64,000 nt of DNA from Mactra quadrangularis (Eukaryota; Mollusca; Bivalvia; Venerida; Mactridae), in NCBI GenBank assembly GCA_025267735.1, contig CM046294.1:21820162-21884161 (forward strand), written 5' to 3'. Positions 30,301 to 41,354 of the stretch are shown piece after piece (the stretch's first letter is position 1; the number at the start of each line of letters is the position of its first letter). The notes under the pieces were generated by a model. That model did not search any database, was not told the DNA's origin, and saw only the letters and a program-made list of their open reading frames with translations. The translations under genes were made by a program, and so were the position numbers.

Positions 30301-33300
30301 AAGTTGTTTTCTTATCTATATGAACTATGAAAGTTGTTTTCATGTGTTATAGATAAATGTGTGTTCAGTTTCTAATGCCACATTGAAATAAATGTCAAAG
30401 CAGTATTGTGGTGATCATACTCGTAACATTGTTGCATTAGATAGCCAATGGTATTTTGTGAGATTTTTATCTCTAAACCACTCGATCACTTTGAATAGCA
30501 ATAAATAACATACTGTATATCAGGGAAAACTTAAACTTTACTAAAATATATTTTTCATTCGAGATGTTCGATATAACATTAAACACATATGAACCAGATA
30601 AATGTCTGTTTTTGCTGTCTCTGACTCGAGAGACTCTAACCTTTTTATTGTTTATTTAAGGTAAAAATCAAGCAGAATATTCTTGTGATGATGTACGTCG
30701 GACTACAGATTTTGACTTATACTATGTATGTCAATGTACGTCTGCCTGGCAAGGACAATATTGTGAGAATGATGTCAATGAATGTGAAAGTAGTCCATGT
30801 AATGAATATCAAGCATGTAAAAATATGATAGGTGGATTTGAATGTTATTGTGAGGACTTCCTGTGTGACATGGGATTGGCTGCTTGGGCATTTGCTCTAA
30901 TTATTGTAGCCTGCGTACTTGTGATCATATGTATCATTGTACCCATAGGCATCAGAAAATACAAGTAAGTGAACTGTAATCTTATATTTTACTTCTTCAA
31001 GTATTTTCTTTTGCTGTTTTGTCTCAGTATGTGTCGATTTATATGTTTGTAAATGAAAACATTCTGTTGGAATTATAATTAATTTTATGTTGAGGTAAAT
31101 AAATTATCAAAGTGTCTTCTTAAAATTAGCGACAGTATTTGCTTCAGCTAAAGTTATGTTTGAATCGGCGAAAACTAACTAATGACGTTAGTTTTAACAG
31201 GCGTGTATTCAGCAGGATGCTTTTCACCTAAGATAGGGCTGTAAAGGAATAAAAAGTCTCGTATCCGTCATAACCGCCTGGTGAATCTTCTAATATTTGT
31301 ATTTATGCATGAATAATCAATTATTAGAGTTGAATATGTCTATTGCTAGAAAATTAAAATACCATTCAGCTTTAGCGTAAAAGTATTTTTATGCATCTCA
31401 TATTCTAAATGATTATGCCACAGAAAGTAATGAATTCTGTTACAAGTGTGTATATATATTATGTATGTACATGTTTAGTATATAGCATACCACATTTTAT
31501 TTTTCTTCAGAAAAGATAAATTAAGGAGTGAAAATTATGTAAGTATCTTATTTGTGCTTAAAACTTAAGTTACTGTATACATGTGCGATTTAAAGTCTGC
31601 TTCCATGTCCAGCTGACCTTACAATTGTGTACGATAACCGATGATCATTTAAATCACCTTTAAGCAGACGAGATACACAATACCCCTTTAAACCCTGAAT
31701 TAAAGCCAATGTCGGTAAATTTCTTGTCAATGACATTTTCAGTGCCCCTAAAGGGACTAGAACCTGGGACCTCTTGATCTCTAAGCATGTGTCTTACCAC
31801 TAGGTCAGAGCTCCTATTAATGCTAAACACCATCGTTCTATTCTATTTAACAATTATATGATTACACATATACTTATTACAGGAAACGTCTGTTTATTTT
31901 TCTCATTTCTTATTGATTAAGACATGATTGTGTTGACATTGGGCACGTTGCCTTAGCATTTCGCTAGGTATCGCTAAATCATAGGAAACGACTTGCTACA
32001 ATATATCGCTTCATTTCGCTACGTAGCGAAAGCTAGCGTATAAAATCTTCGCTACCCGAGGGCGCTGTTACAAATCAAAATGGCTGCCTCCGCAGTAATG
32101 TGACTCCCTGTTCGTCGACAATTTGGTTTTTATGTTATTTTATGACTGACTATAGATTAATTAAAATTAATAAATATTTGTAATTGTTCATACAAACATA
32201 TGTTTTTGCAATGATTTTATACTTTTAAATACTTATTTAGTTTGAAATCGCCCCGAAAACATGCAATTGCAATAAGCGCAAAAGTGTGTATCGGCACAGG
32301 CCGCCATCTTGGTTTGTGACGTAAAAAGCAAGCCGTTTCCTAAGAAGAAGAGCTACAAGAAAGCGCTTTTTCAAAGCGATACGTAGCAAAATCATTAGGC
32401 AACGCGCCAATTGTCTATGCTATGAATCTTTTACATTTATATATTCACAGGAATCCTCGTCATTATCACTTAGGTCCTTGTTTGGAAAGTCACCTGTTGT
32501 TGGAGTAGCACCTATACCTAAGGTATGTGTATACTTATATCTATCCATTGTGCTTTGTAGCTAAATGTAATAATAAGTTGGAAACAAACATAAGAAAACA
32601 ACTGTTTTCTGGTGGGAGTTTTTTGTTTAAGAGTGTCATAAAGTACTCTGCTTGTAGCTAAAATATTTTTTTGCTTTATGTATAAATGTCTACGTTTAAT
32701 AATCTTAAGTTGATATCATTAAATTCAGCATCTTATTTTTTTGAATTAGATTTTGATGAGGTTTCTACACGGACTTCTAGCGTATTTAAGAATGACCTCA
32801 TGATTACTCTCCATTTGTTGTTATATAGATATAGTGATATATAAATCACTGTCTTCATTAATTATTTGTGGAGTGTTGTTTTCAGAGTACAAGACCTACT
32901 TTACTCAGCATGGCCACTATGCCACCTGTAAGTATACATTTCTGTTAATTGGATAAAACATATATTTTATCAGCCTTTATATACGGTTTTTTTTCCATTT
33001 TGACTGTTGGTTTAATGAATTGAAACAGACACTCGATCTAATAATAATATCGACATTTAAATATTTTTTTCTGATTTGAAATTTCTATCAGCTTAATTGA
33101 ATAGTGTTATCTGAAATAAAATCATTAAAAGTTTGTTTTATATACATATTATATATTGTTCAAAGAGAACAAATCAACTTAAAACTTTTTGTTGATGAAT
33201 ATAAAACCATTAATAAGGCATATGATAATGAAACAATTGGAAACTATATTAAAACATAGTCAATAAATAGCTATTTGATCTCATTGTTTTGAACAATACG

Positions 33301-36300
33301 TTCATTCTAATCGTGTAGTAAATATAACATAACGATGGACTAAAGAGCTAAATGACTAATAGTGTTTAAATAACAAAAGAAGATTGTTTAAATAAGATCT
33401 GAAAGTCTTACAGCAATTTTATTCTCTGCAGTTAGTATTAAGACAGGTGGTTGCAAAAAACTAACAATACTATTAACAATACTAACTTATGCACGTTCTA
33501 TTAAACTGCATTTCTTATGTTTTAGATTGAAACAAATCTTGAATGTGACACAACAGAAAATACTGAAGATACGAAAGCGTGGCTATTTTCAAGCTATAAG
33601 ACTGAGACAAAGGTACGCATCATAACGTATTTGTATATTACAATGTAGTAGATGATAACCGGCATTACACAAACACTGTAAGACATTCATACTTCTAATT
33701 GAAAGAGTACAAATATGTACTACTGACTTTATTCCTATGTTTTAGATAGTTGATCAAAAGTGATAATGTATATTCACAGTTCACGAAAGTAGTGGATATC
33801 CAGTTCCCTTGACAACCACTATTTAGTTTGGGCAACTAACAATTTGTTTTGGGCACCAAAATTCTGCCAATGAGACATAGTGCTTGCTGTTAAAATGATC
33901 TGATCGGGCAACCACTTTCAGAAAAGTATCCTAATTTCGTAGACTGTATTCAATATTTTGACTATGTATGCTACTAACAGATTAGCCAATAAATTGTTCA
34001 TAAAACATATGAACAGTTATTGACAATACTTTTTCAGAACCAAGCTACAGTAAACGATGATGAAATACAACAATCAAAACAAGACCATATCAGTCTACCA
34101 AGTGATGAAGGAAATGTAGAAACAGAACACCAATCTGATCTTTACACGGTATGTTTAACTCATCTTAATGGTAAAATAACGAATTTTCTAATAGTCACGT
34201 GCATTTTCACCATATAAGCATTTGAACGAGGGACTATAATATTTTCACTTGAAATTACTGTGTTGTTATAATATGCTCCCACATTGAACAATATTGAACT
34301 ATACCGAAAATAGTGCAGACAGGTTATACTTGGAGCGACTGCACATGATTTAACAGGGACTTAGATACTCGTCATGAATATGTCAGTATATACAAAGTAT
34401 TGCTTGTCTTAATCACGTTAGTTGTGTTTAAAAAGATTCTAGAGCACACAAAAATGACCTACTTCAAAAATATAATAGTTTAGATCTAAGCATTTCTAAA
34501 GTCCCATATAGCCCTGTGCTTCAATCCGACGTTCCTTTCAGTAATGAGCCATTATACAAAAATACAAACTTTGACTGATGTTTGATTCAAGCTAAAATCC
34601 GAATAGCATGAAATATTCATGATGTGACTGGCTTGATCTTTCAAATTCAAGATAATTGGTAGCATGTTTTTTTAGAAAAACCATTCGTCATTTACCAACA
34701 TGCGTCCAATTTTAACTCTTAAACCCAATGAAAATATTCAACCTTCTCTTGTTGAATGTTTTTAAATGTATATTAGTGTGAAAATCTGTTCGCCAATATA
34801 CAAAATCAATACTAAAACTACCTCGATCAACTGTGTTGTGCTATTGGCTCTATTATACTTTCATCGTGTTGCAACAATTTGTATAGAACAGCTTATTAAT
34901 ATTTGTCATTTATTATGAATATCAAACATTATAATTTACAGCTGCCTGATGATAGTAAGACCAGCATACCATTGTCAGTACTTAATGGAGAAAAATACAA
35001 GCAACCAATGAAATCAAAATTGAAGGTATATTGTTCGTTAAGTATTTGCATTGTACTTATTGTTGGAAGCAAAAAACGCACAATAATATATTTATTAATT
35101 TATACTTTGTTTTACGTCCTGTCAACACATTTTTAGGTCATTTTACGGAGTCCATCACACCTAACATAGCTTTCCTGGACCCTTGTCTATAACCAGTACT
35201 CACCTACCCTTTCACGAGGCCGGACACTTCTCCATATACCATACACAATAACATAACAAATCCAAGCAATGGTTACCACACAGCAACGATCTGAACTTAA
35301 GGAATACTTTTTATATGTTTTTATTGTTTTTTTTATTTGGCCGAAATTGTTTATAACATGTATAATGATATGTTCAGTGCTGTGAGTTGTACATCGGCCA
35401 ATTTAGTATGATTTATAAGTACAATTGTCATATCAAAATCAGATTGTACATGCTACCAACACATTAGGTCCAGCTAACTTTGGCAAGGGAATGTGAGTGT
35501 TTAGTACTAGATAAAAGCTTAGTGAAGAGATATTGGCCTGATTAGGACTGTATGTCAAAAGACAACTGCATACATTTTTCAATGAAGCCAGCCAATGCGG
35601 CATTATTTGCATGCATATACATGTAATTACTAGTAGTTCTGTTGGCTTTTCATGTACAAACAATTTATATGCTAACGAGTATTTTCATTTGGAAAAGTCT
35701 GATAACCTTAATGCATAATGTCCATTTCAGAAATTCAACAACTCTAACATTAGACATCCACATCTTCCTCCTGTAAGTTAATTTTTCTTACCAAACAATT
35801 TTTTCAAATAACGCTTCATCAAACTACATGTTCATACTTGGCAGAATCTTTTATTTCTCATGTCTTCGTATTTTAGTTTAATGATGTTCAATGTTTTTGA
35901 GATCATGGTTTGAAAACAACCAATTTACTTTTTAAATTCACTTGTCTACAAATCTTCAAACTTTGCTCTATTATGAGCTGAAAGAAATTTGACTTCCCCT
36001 TGAAATTTTGGTCTAACTAGAGCCCTGATATTCACTTTACAGTCTTAATGAGTTTGCTAAAATGCCAAAGGAACGCACTTACTTGACATTACAACAAAGG
36101 GTTGATTAATTAAATTAAATGTTAGTGGTACAAATGAGAGACTATTGCACAGCTAATTAATAACTAAGAACAGTTGTTTCATTTATGACACATGTCCACC
36201 CAAACCTGTCCATAGAGGACACCTGTCCACAAAGGACACTTTTGGATTTTCCCGTTACTGTCCTTTGTTCACAGGTTAGACTGTACATGTCACATAAGCA

Positions 36301-38424
36301 TGCTGTGTGTCTTAATAGTCATCTTCTAATTTTGTTCTAGTATACATAATACGGTATAACATATACATAAGTGATAGTTTTATCTGCCATTTTAAGTCCA
36401 TTATTATAGCAATTATTAATGAACTCAACTGTTTTCGTTTGGGCAATTGGATAAAACATTTGTAACGGCTGCCTGTTAAAACATAGACTTAGGTATTATG
36501 TCTGGTACTTTTCACTGTCCATGCCACAGTTTAATTAAAAATATCTCCAATTTATTTATCATTTAGGTTGAAACTTCGCTCACTTACAATGAAGGTACCC
36601 GTGGTAAACAAGGAGAAAGCATGGATTGGTTATTTTCTAAGTTCAACAAAGTCAGTGTAAGTCAACTACGTTAGTTTACTGTCTAACATCGTACTAGTAT
36701 ATATAGTTTTTTATCTGAGCATTTGAGAGGCAGTATACATGAAATAATACCTCACATGAGGTGAATTGCCTTAGCATATTGCTACGTATCGCTTTGTGTC
36801 ATGGTACCCTTCAACAAATTGACTTAACTAAAGACAAATTCTTATCAAGTACTGTCTTTTTCAAATGTGTATTACTGCATACACAGACTGAGATTTAGCT
36901 TGACGACTCTGCTTTTGTTTGGAACATGTTCTAAAGATTTGAAATCTGCTGTCTTTTAAGAATGACTTTTTCTTGCTAAATACAAAGAGAACTGATGTCA
37001 CGAAAGCAATGTGTACTGTTTGAATACAATAATTTGTTTCAATTCTAAATTAGTATATGTAAATTGAAAAAAGATGGACTAATCTGTCGAACAGGTGAGA
37101 CAGTACACAACAGAATTCTAGAAATCGGAAATCGTTGACCTGATTAGTCACAATAAATAATGATACATTAACGTAAATAATGTGTATCATTAAAACTTAT
37201 TATATTACCAGGCTGCTGAAGGAGAAGATAATTTAATAAGTAATGACCATCCTCGTCCATCTACATCTTACCGGAATAGAAAAACAATTGACAATGATGA
37301 ATTTAAGGAATTATATCAGGTTAGTAGTTTATATGTACATTTACCATCGTTTTCTGAAAAAATATTGTTCATGTCCATTTTTTATTTCTGCAATACAATG
37401 AGTGTCTTTATTAGATGATTAGATGACTTTATCGTCGAAATGTATGCTTATTTGAAACAATATTTCTTTCAATAATATACAGTTTTCCAATGTTTTCAGT
37501 TCTTGTTGTATTTAATTTTTATATTCATGATTCAACTGCATTGTCTCTATGTTTTTGACGCTGCTTCGCTTGTGACTTTGTTACTTTTGGTTTACAATAG
37601 TTCTGCATGTAAAATTTTAGTGAAGACAAGTAATAGAAACGCAAGGGTGCTTTCAAATATAAAGGATAGCATTGATGGTTTATGGTAGGTCAGAATTTGT
37701 TACAAAAATATCGATTTAAATATTGAAATTAATCATGATAAATTTCTTACACAGAATGATATGATGACCAACACAGATGATGAATCAGATGTTAGGTCAC
37801 CATATTTAGTTGGAGGAGTGGTAAGTACGTTTTAGATAATATTGTTTGAGTATGTATATTGTGTAGATTGTTCATATGCTTCACTATTGGCTACAATTTG
37901 TGTCTCAGCACTTCTCTTAAACAACGTGTGATTTTCATGCTCCTGTTCTTGATTAGTTAAAACTATAACTCCTTTATAACTTCATATATACAATTATGCT
38001 GTTTCTTGGACAAGTCTAGCGGGAACTTAAGCACGAAATGAAGCAGCCGGAGTGTACAATTTTTTTATTAAAAGTGGGACTGGTCTTCAGTTATTATAAT
38101 ATTTTGAACTGCATAAACATTTTACTCAGTAATTAGAACGTCCTTTTTGTTTCTCACCAACTTCGATTACAACCATCCTACTTCTTAAGCCATATCTTTA
38201 TCATAAAGACAAGTGAATGGTAATATAATTACAAAATACCGACAATATTAGGCCTCTTACATCGAATATGAACCAGCAGAGGAATAGGACATTGTAAGAA
38301 TTACCTAAAACTCATATACAATGTACTAATTTGTATTTATACAAAAATAATTATAGTTACATGTATATTTATCACACTTTGTTATAATATATTTCAGGAA
38401 AATGAAGATGAATATGAGGCCTAA
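300..38424 (+). CDS. Gene 1: large single-pass membrane protein with fibronectin-III-like repeats, cadherin-like segment, EGF domains and cytoplasmic tail (5' end outside window)
   Basis: Fifty-seven exons were traced by GT/AG borders and reading phase; they encode about 3,040 residues and the N-terminus lies before the window. The order is about 15 repeats of roughly 100-130 residues (a W-x-x-F-x-D-x-E-S-G-I core, then AIGTTPGG, then a YY-x-x-V-R-A-x-N-x-A-G-L strand, then a VDxTPP linker), a Cys-rich region, a dibasic cleavage site, a cadherin-like segment, two EGF-like domains, a transmembrane helix and a tail. These features suggest a cell-surface adhesion or receptor protein of animal type. 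The repeats look like the fibronectin type III fold, which is inference from pattern only. I do not recognise a named orthologue. Only one junction (20331 to 20624) does not agree in phase. The stop TAA is at 38422-38424 and AATAAA signals follow at 38496 and 38500. Gene 2 is a convergent paralogue. Confidence 0.85.
3390..3620 (+). mobile_element. tRNA-derived SINE, second family
   Basis: The head has box A-like GTGGCCAAGCGGATA and box B-like GGTTAGAATCC. It is followed by a body with CTTGAGCAAGAAACTTTATCC, a motif common in aquatic-animal SINEs (from memory). It begins about 60 bases after exon 3093-3333, in the intron. The limits are approximate. Confidence 0.6.
4018..9859 (+). CDS. Gene 1 exon block B: fibronectin-III-like repeats
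   Basis: The exons are 4018-4135, 4676-4854, 5346-5502, 6222-6419, 6964-7182, 7574-7733, 8164-8411, 8651-8781, 9174-9327 and 9644-9859. An upstream AG at 4646-4647 would give a stop after splicing, so the start at 4676 was chosen because it restores the frame. The strongest repeats are AVGTTPGG, split by the intron 5502/6222, and DWAIGTTPGGEDILP in exon 6964-7182. Linkers are VDTTPPV, VDNTSPM, LDMTSPN and VDDTPPVSG. The recurring phase-1 intron inside the GTxPG|G motif suggests one repeat unit was amplified together with its intron. Confidence 0.82.
10854..17460 (+). CDS. Gene 1 exon block C: more diverged fibronectin-III-like repeats
   Basis: The exons are 10854-10947, 11169-11286, 11555-11703, 12134-12267, 12502-12774, 13376-13648, 14591-14739, 15171-15312, 15791-15894, 16240-16452 and 17286-17460. 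All junctions are in phase. AIGTTPGGGQVLP in exon 11169-11286 and KWDEFVDYESGI in exon 16240-16452 are clear repeat cores. The linkers are degenerate here (VDITNPSTG, YDNSVPTGG, INANSLIPG). The exon at 10854 ends at a GTAGG donor just before an in-frame TAG, so the splice is required. The acceptor of exon 13376 lies about 25 bases after a 55-bp tandem repeat. Confidence 0.8.
11859..11982. mobile_element. Short MITE of the same end family
   Basis: The left end CGGCATATTACTACGTATTGC and the complement of the right end (AATTGCCTAAGTATATCGC) form inverted repeats over about 45 bases, with shared GGTACCC blocks inside. It lies in an intron of gene 1. Confidence 0.65.
13145..13350. repeat. 55-bp tandem repeat, about 4 copies
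   Basis: The motif TTATTACA recurs at 13145, 13198, 13253 and 13308. The two central units are almost identical (AAAGTTGATTGAATG in each). It lies just upstream of the acceptor of exon 13376. Confidence 0.8.
17749..22705 (+). CDS. Gene 1 exon block D: cysteine-rich region of unknown fold
   Basis: The exons are 17749-18020, 18858-19007, 19872-20028, 20249-20331 (3' end uncertain), 20624-20769 (5' end uncertain), 21053-21358, 21845-21995 and 22503-22705. The region departs from the repeat pattern. It carries an all-beta-looking stretch (GGLYEIWIQSAGGEGNAV), a CTCCFSD...CTCNCTEY cluster, and a second cluster CIQCTDVCSNYNCDESC at about 21855-21910. It returns to the linker IDITPP in exon 22503-22705. 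I recognise no named domain. The junction 20331 to 20624 leaves phase 0 facing a frame that needs phase 1. An acceptor at 20595 would restore frame but adds a hydrophobic stretch, and a donor after 20277 is a second option. Confidence 0.72.
18058..18347 (-). mobile_element. tRNA-derived SINE, family shared with 53246-53558
   Basis: Read on the minus strand, it begins with CCGCCCGGCTAGCTCAG (box A) and has a GGTTCGAT box B, a body with TACGGACATTCTCC, and a tail near TAACCTATACAATGTGTTG. It aligns over its whole length with the copy at 53246-53558. It lies in the gene 1 intron between exons 17749-18020 and 18858-19007. Confidence 0.8.
21503..21602 (+). mobile_element. Internally deleted SINE of the same family
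   Basis: It keeps the tRNA-like head (GCCCGGCTAGCTCAGTCG, GTAGGTTCGAT) joined directly to the 3' end (AACCTATACAATG, TCGTTAAAC); the middle of about 190 bases is missing. It is flanked by imperfect direct repeats of about 40 bases (21436-21475 and 21612-21652). Confidence 0.7.
23706..26808 (+). CDS. Gene 1 exon block E: repeats and furin-type cleavage site
   Basis: The exons are 23706-23892, 24461-24631, 25245-25667, 26236-26386 and 26666-26808, all in phase. The first encodes EYQWAIGTYVGG and a YYIRVKCINEAGL strand, a typical repeat. The 423-base exon 25245-25667 encodes DFCIGSS..., a strand LWIDNIAIYN, and then DRKRRKRSITDD, which fits the proprotein convertase consensus R-x-(K/R)-R followed by Ser. 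After it come an LPAGMVDG motif and a second dibasic SKRIVQ at the next exon junction. By analogy with other cleaved receptors, this could give a two-chain protein held together non-covalently. Confidence 0.8.
27113..29732 (+). CDS. Gene 1 exon block F: cadherin-like (VCBS/Tandem-95-type) segment
   Basis: The exons are 27113-27204, 27570-27735, 28087-28204, 28575-28785 and 29550-29732, all in phase. The sequence shows LDEDSDAATFNLNGFDEDGDE, ITITVIQTNDPPSI, and later YDIDGPQNLALLF. Acidic DxDG loops, the ITVxxxNDPP end strand and a following HEDR start are typical of cadherin-like repeats that bind calcium between domains. About 1.5 to 2 such domains seem present, placed just outside the EGF and membrane segments. 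Confidence 0.75.
30097..30964 (+). CDS. Gene 1 exon block G: two EGF-like domains and the transmembrane helix
   Basis: The exons are 30097-30298 and 30661-30964, joined in phase. The first ends the cadherin-like part and opens an EGF-like domain (NKCVNNGYCK). The second closes it (YYVCQCTSAWQGQYCE) and adds a further EGF-like domain beginning DVNECESSPCNEYQ, the usual start of calcium-binding EGF domains. A hydrophobic run of about 23 residues (AWAFALIIVACVLVIICIIV) follows directly, then basic GIRKYK, as expected for a stop-transfer anchor with the C-terminus in the cytoplasm. Confidence 0.88.
31511..38424 (+). CDS. Gene 1 exon block H: cytoplasmic tail made of small phase-0 exons
   Basis: The exons are 31511-31538, 32451-32522, 32886-32927, 33526-33612, 34038-34148, 34942-35025, 35731-35772, 36567-36656, 37212-37319, 37755-37820 and 38398-38424. 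After the first, every exon begins and ends in phase 0, so each could be skipped without shifting the frame. The tail is polar and acidic with many Ser/Thr and ends ENEDEYEA. Two exon pairs look like duplicates: a 14-residue exon ending MPP or LPP followed by a 29-30-residue exon starting (I/V)ET(N/S)L and containing WLFS. No enzymatic domain is visible, so docking or scaffolding is likely. Confidence 0.82.
31735..31815 (-). mobile_element. SINE head fragment
   Basis: On the minus strand it has a box A-like GACCTAGTGGTAAGAC and box B-like GGTTCTAGTCCC at tRNA spacing. No body was recognised. It lies in a gene 1 intron. Confidence 0.45.
31942..32408. mobile_element. MITE, 467 bp, ends GGCACGTTGCCT / AGGCAACGCGCC
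   Basis: The terminal inverted repeats of about 35 bases include GCTACGTATCGC-like blocks. There is no coding capacity. It lies in the intron before exon 32451 and ends only 42 bases upstream of it. Related ends occur at 1-190, 11859-11982 and 36761-36825. Confidence 0.75.
36185..36285. mobile_element. Fragment with pogo/Tigger-like end
   Basis: Repeated GTCC(A/T)xxxAGGACAC motifs precede CACAGGTTAGACTGTA, whose complement starts with CAGTCTAACCTGTG, like Tigger-type ends. The other end is not clear. It lies in a gene 1 intron. Confidence 0.4.
36761..36825. mobile_element. MITE end fragment
   Basis: AATTGCCTTAGCATATTGC, TACGTATCGC and a GGTACCCTTC block match one end of the element at 11859-11982. 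A matching second end was not seen. Confidence 0.5.
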
Positions 38425-39275
38425 ATACTACACACAGTTTTAATATTAGTGACTTTTCTTTATTCTATAATCAGTGCATTAATTTATATAAAACAAATAA
38501 ATAAAATCACCATAGAATTTAGTTGTATGTATAGTCATGTGATTGATTAGAACATTATGATATTTTACTATGATGTGTGTTTTTAAGTAAGAAGAACATT
38601 TCTATTTTCAAATTAGACAACTCGATTTGTCAATTATTGACATTCATTGTATGATGTGCTTGTACATAGATTTGAATTCCAGATAAAACGTCAATTAATT
38701 AATTGTATTAAAGAAGACACTGTTTTACTATTATAGATTGTTTAGTGATTTAATATATGTTTTATTTATGTAGAGTAATATATATGAACAAGAAATGTGA
38801 TGGATTATCAGTGTTGTCTTTTTCTGTCTTGGATTATATAAAATATGTTTTGTTACCATTCCGCTTTTATCATGATTTCTTTTCAATTATTTTATCTATT
38901 GTTAAGCAACCAAAATGTACTGTTATGTAACATAATTATGTGTCTAATGTCTCTTACATTTTTACAAAAGTGGTGTGAACTGTGTGTTGTTTCAATTTAT
39001 AATCTGTGATGACTTAATAATGGAGAAGCTGTATGAATTATCTTCTAAAATCAATTAAAAGGTTAATATAACATAAGTATATCATCCATGCAGATAGCTA
39101 GACACACCTGGGTGAATTTCAACAATTGCTTGTGGATGTGTTTGAAGTTCTGACCTGAGAATCTCCAATTTAAGTGTGTGTCCTACCACTATTTTAATGG
39201 TTGTGTCAAATTATCTAATTTGTTGACTTATGTAATATATATATTTTTTTAGATATTTGACTAAAATAAAAGATT
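38425..39275 (+). other. Gene 1 3' UTR and flanking sequence
   Basis: There is no open frame of note. AATAAA at 38496 and 38500 is the likely poly(A) signal. The region is repeated at 41355-42209 as part of the tandem duplication. Confidence 0.5.
38496..38505 (+). promoter_or_regulatory. Poly(A) signals of gene 1
   Basis: There are two overlapping AATAAA hexamers 72 and 76 bases after the stop codon. The duplicated copy has one at 41428. Confidence 0.6.
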
Positions 39276-40621
39276 TTCTTTCATGCTTTACGATGAAATG
39301 CTGTGTTATACGATGAAAATAAACGATGAAAATATCGGTTTATATTTTCACTACGGTGAAAATATAAAAAATGACGGACTACTTTTTTCAAGGGAGACAG
39401 ACAAGCTAGAGCTTTTTCAAACATCATATAAGCGAGTTCAATGGTGACAAATGCATTAGTTGATGCTAAAGCAGGAGATGATATAAACAAATCCAACATA
39501 TCCTGTTGCTAACTAATTTTTAAAACGAAAGTCTACAAATTTAGTCGACACAGCTCAGTCCAGATTACACGGCAATCACGCGACTGCATAATAGAGATTT
39601 TTTGTACATAATTGGGGTCAAATGCGAGAGTTTCGCGCTTTTAATGAATAGTCTGATACAGGTTTTCATGAGAAAATTCATTACAAATCTTAGAATAACT
39701 TACGTCACCATTCAAATCCAGCGAGGAAAAACTCAAACATGTCTGAACGTTGACTGTATCAAAGCTGCATCGTGTGCATTGCCATTGGATTCCATTCGTT
39801 GATTCATTTGACGAATATCCAGTCATTATACGGTAAATACAAAGGTTGGCTAGTATAAATCCAAGCCAATCTGTGCATAAATTAGATATAATGAACTGGC
39901 TAAAAATCATCGGCTTTCTTGAGTCTTCGCCATTTTGACAAATCAATGAAACATCCCTTCAGCGCGTAGATCTAGATTCTATGTGTTTCCTTACATTATC
40001 CTTATATCCATATCATAAATGTGAAACATGTACTTTCCAGTCGCTTGATAATATCGTTTAAATCCTTCCGTTTAACCGCGTAATATGACATCACAATAAA
40101 AACTGTATTGATTTAAAATTCGCGTAGACCAACTCAGACGTAAACACATTTACCTTGACATTGACTGTTCATGCAGTACACATTTGTCTCCTTCCGCGTG
40201 AGGAAACTGTTACACGATTTTCGAGTTTAAAATTGTTTTCCCTCATACTTCTTTAATGTAACAAACATGGATTAATTAAATTTGGATGGGTAGTGTCTTA
40301 AGAAATGAACGATTATATTACAATAAATTATGCACCCTGGAACTACTTATTTTCGCTCTATCACATTAATAATGAGTCATACGGTCTGTCCATGAACTGG
40401 CACAGGTACATCTAGATAGTCTTGCATCATTTTTCAGGTGAACAGCATGAAAGAAACAGAAAATTCGCCGATTTCGGTGTAAGATCGATTTATATTTCAC
40501 CTTGTGAGCTCAGAAAATGACATTTTCACTCGTGGCTACGCCACTCGTGAAAATATGTTTTCTAAGCTCACTCGGTGAAATATAAATCGATCTTACACCA
40601 AAATTGGCGAATATCCTCTAT
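39276..40621. mobile_element. 1.35 kb insertion with a long terminal palindrome, class unknown
   Basis: The insertion is defined by comparison with copy 2 of the duplication, whose empty site runs directly from AAAAGATT into ATATTT. Its right end is a 148-base imperfect palindrome (40464-40611) with TTCGCC at one end and GGCGAA at the other. Near the left end is a short hairpin (about 39340-39365). I see no transposase, reverse transcriptase or tRNA-like promoter, and no clear target-site duplication. It is probably a non-autonomous DNA element. Confidence 0.65.
40464..40611. repeat. 148-bp imperfect palindrome
   Basis: The arms, each about 65-70 bases, pair around a centre near CTCGTGGCTACGCCACTCG. 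They include the matched blocks GGTGTAAGATCGATTTATAT and its complement. The palindrome would form a long hairpin or cruciform and marks the right end of the insertion. Confidence 0.85.
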
Positions 40622-41327
40622 ATATTTAGTGTCTCTGTATCATTTTGTTCAGTGTTTATTGCTGGTTTGATCCAGATGTGTTTCTAACTGAGGTCTGCGA
40701 TGATTTTATAAAGAGGGTTACATAATTACGTTTTGAACCCTTTTTGCCACTGTTTTAACATTACTTTTATGAATTGTAGCAGTCCTGACTTCCTTTGTCT
40801 TTGTTGACTTTGAAGTTTAAACTACCACCCCAGGACCATCCACTCCTTAGTTATATTTTATTGTACAGGTATTTGGCAATTTTAAACGCAGGTAGAAAAC
40901 TGCTTTATAACTTCATATATACAATTATGCTGTTTCTTGGACAAGTCTAGCGGGAACTTAAGCACGAAATGAAGCAGCCGGAGTGTACAATTTTTTTATT
41001 AAAAGTGGGACTGGTCTTCAGTTATTATAATATTTTGAACTGCATAAACATTTTAATCAGTAATTAGAACGTCCTTTTTGTTTCTCACCAACTTCGATTA
41101 CAACCATCCTACTTCTTAAGCCATATCTTTATCATAAAGACAAGTGAATGGTAATATAATTATAAAATACCGACAATATTAAGCCTCTAACATCGAATAT
41201 GAACAAGCAGAGGAATATGACATTGTAAGAATTACCTAAAACTCATATACAATGTACTAATTCGTATTTATACAAAATGCTTATGGTTACATGTATATTT
41301 ATCACATTATGTTATAATATATTTCAG

Positions 41328-41354
41328 GAAAATGAAGATGAATATGAGGCTTAA
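41328..41354 (+). CDS. Second copy of gene 1 terminal exon (possible alternative last exon)
   Basis: A copy of the last coding exon lies 2,930 bases downstream inside a tandem duplication. Its acceptor (AATATATTTCAG) and peptide ENEDEYEA are unchanged; only the last codon before the stop differs (GCT for GCC). An AATAAA follows at 41428. Both copies encode the same C-terminus, so use of this one would change only the 3' UTR. It could be functional or a passive copy; the sequence does not decide. Confidence 0.6.
   Translation, partial: ENEDEYEA

Noticed and set aside
37503..37688. 61-codon open frame inside gene 1
   Set aside because: It is wholly intronic between exons 37212-37319 and 37755-37820, with no consistent splice borders or repeat motifs.
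39281..39946. Open frames of 66-101 codons inside the 1.35 kb insertion
   Set aside because: They are on both strands and overlap, with no transposase or other motif.
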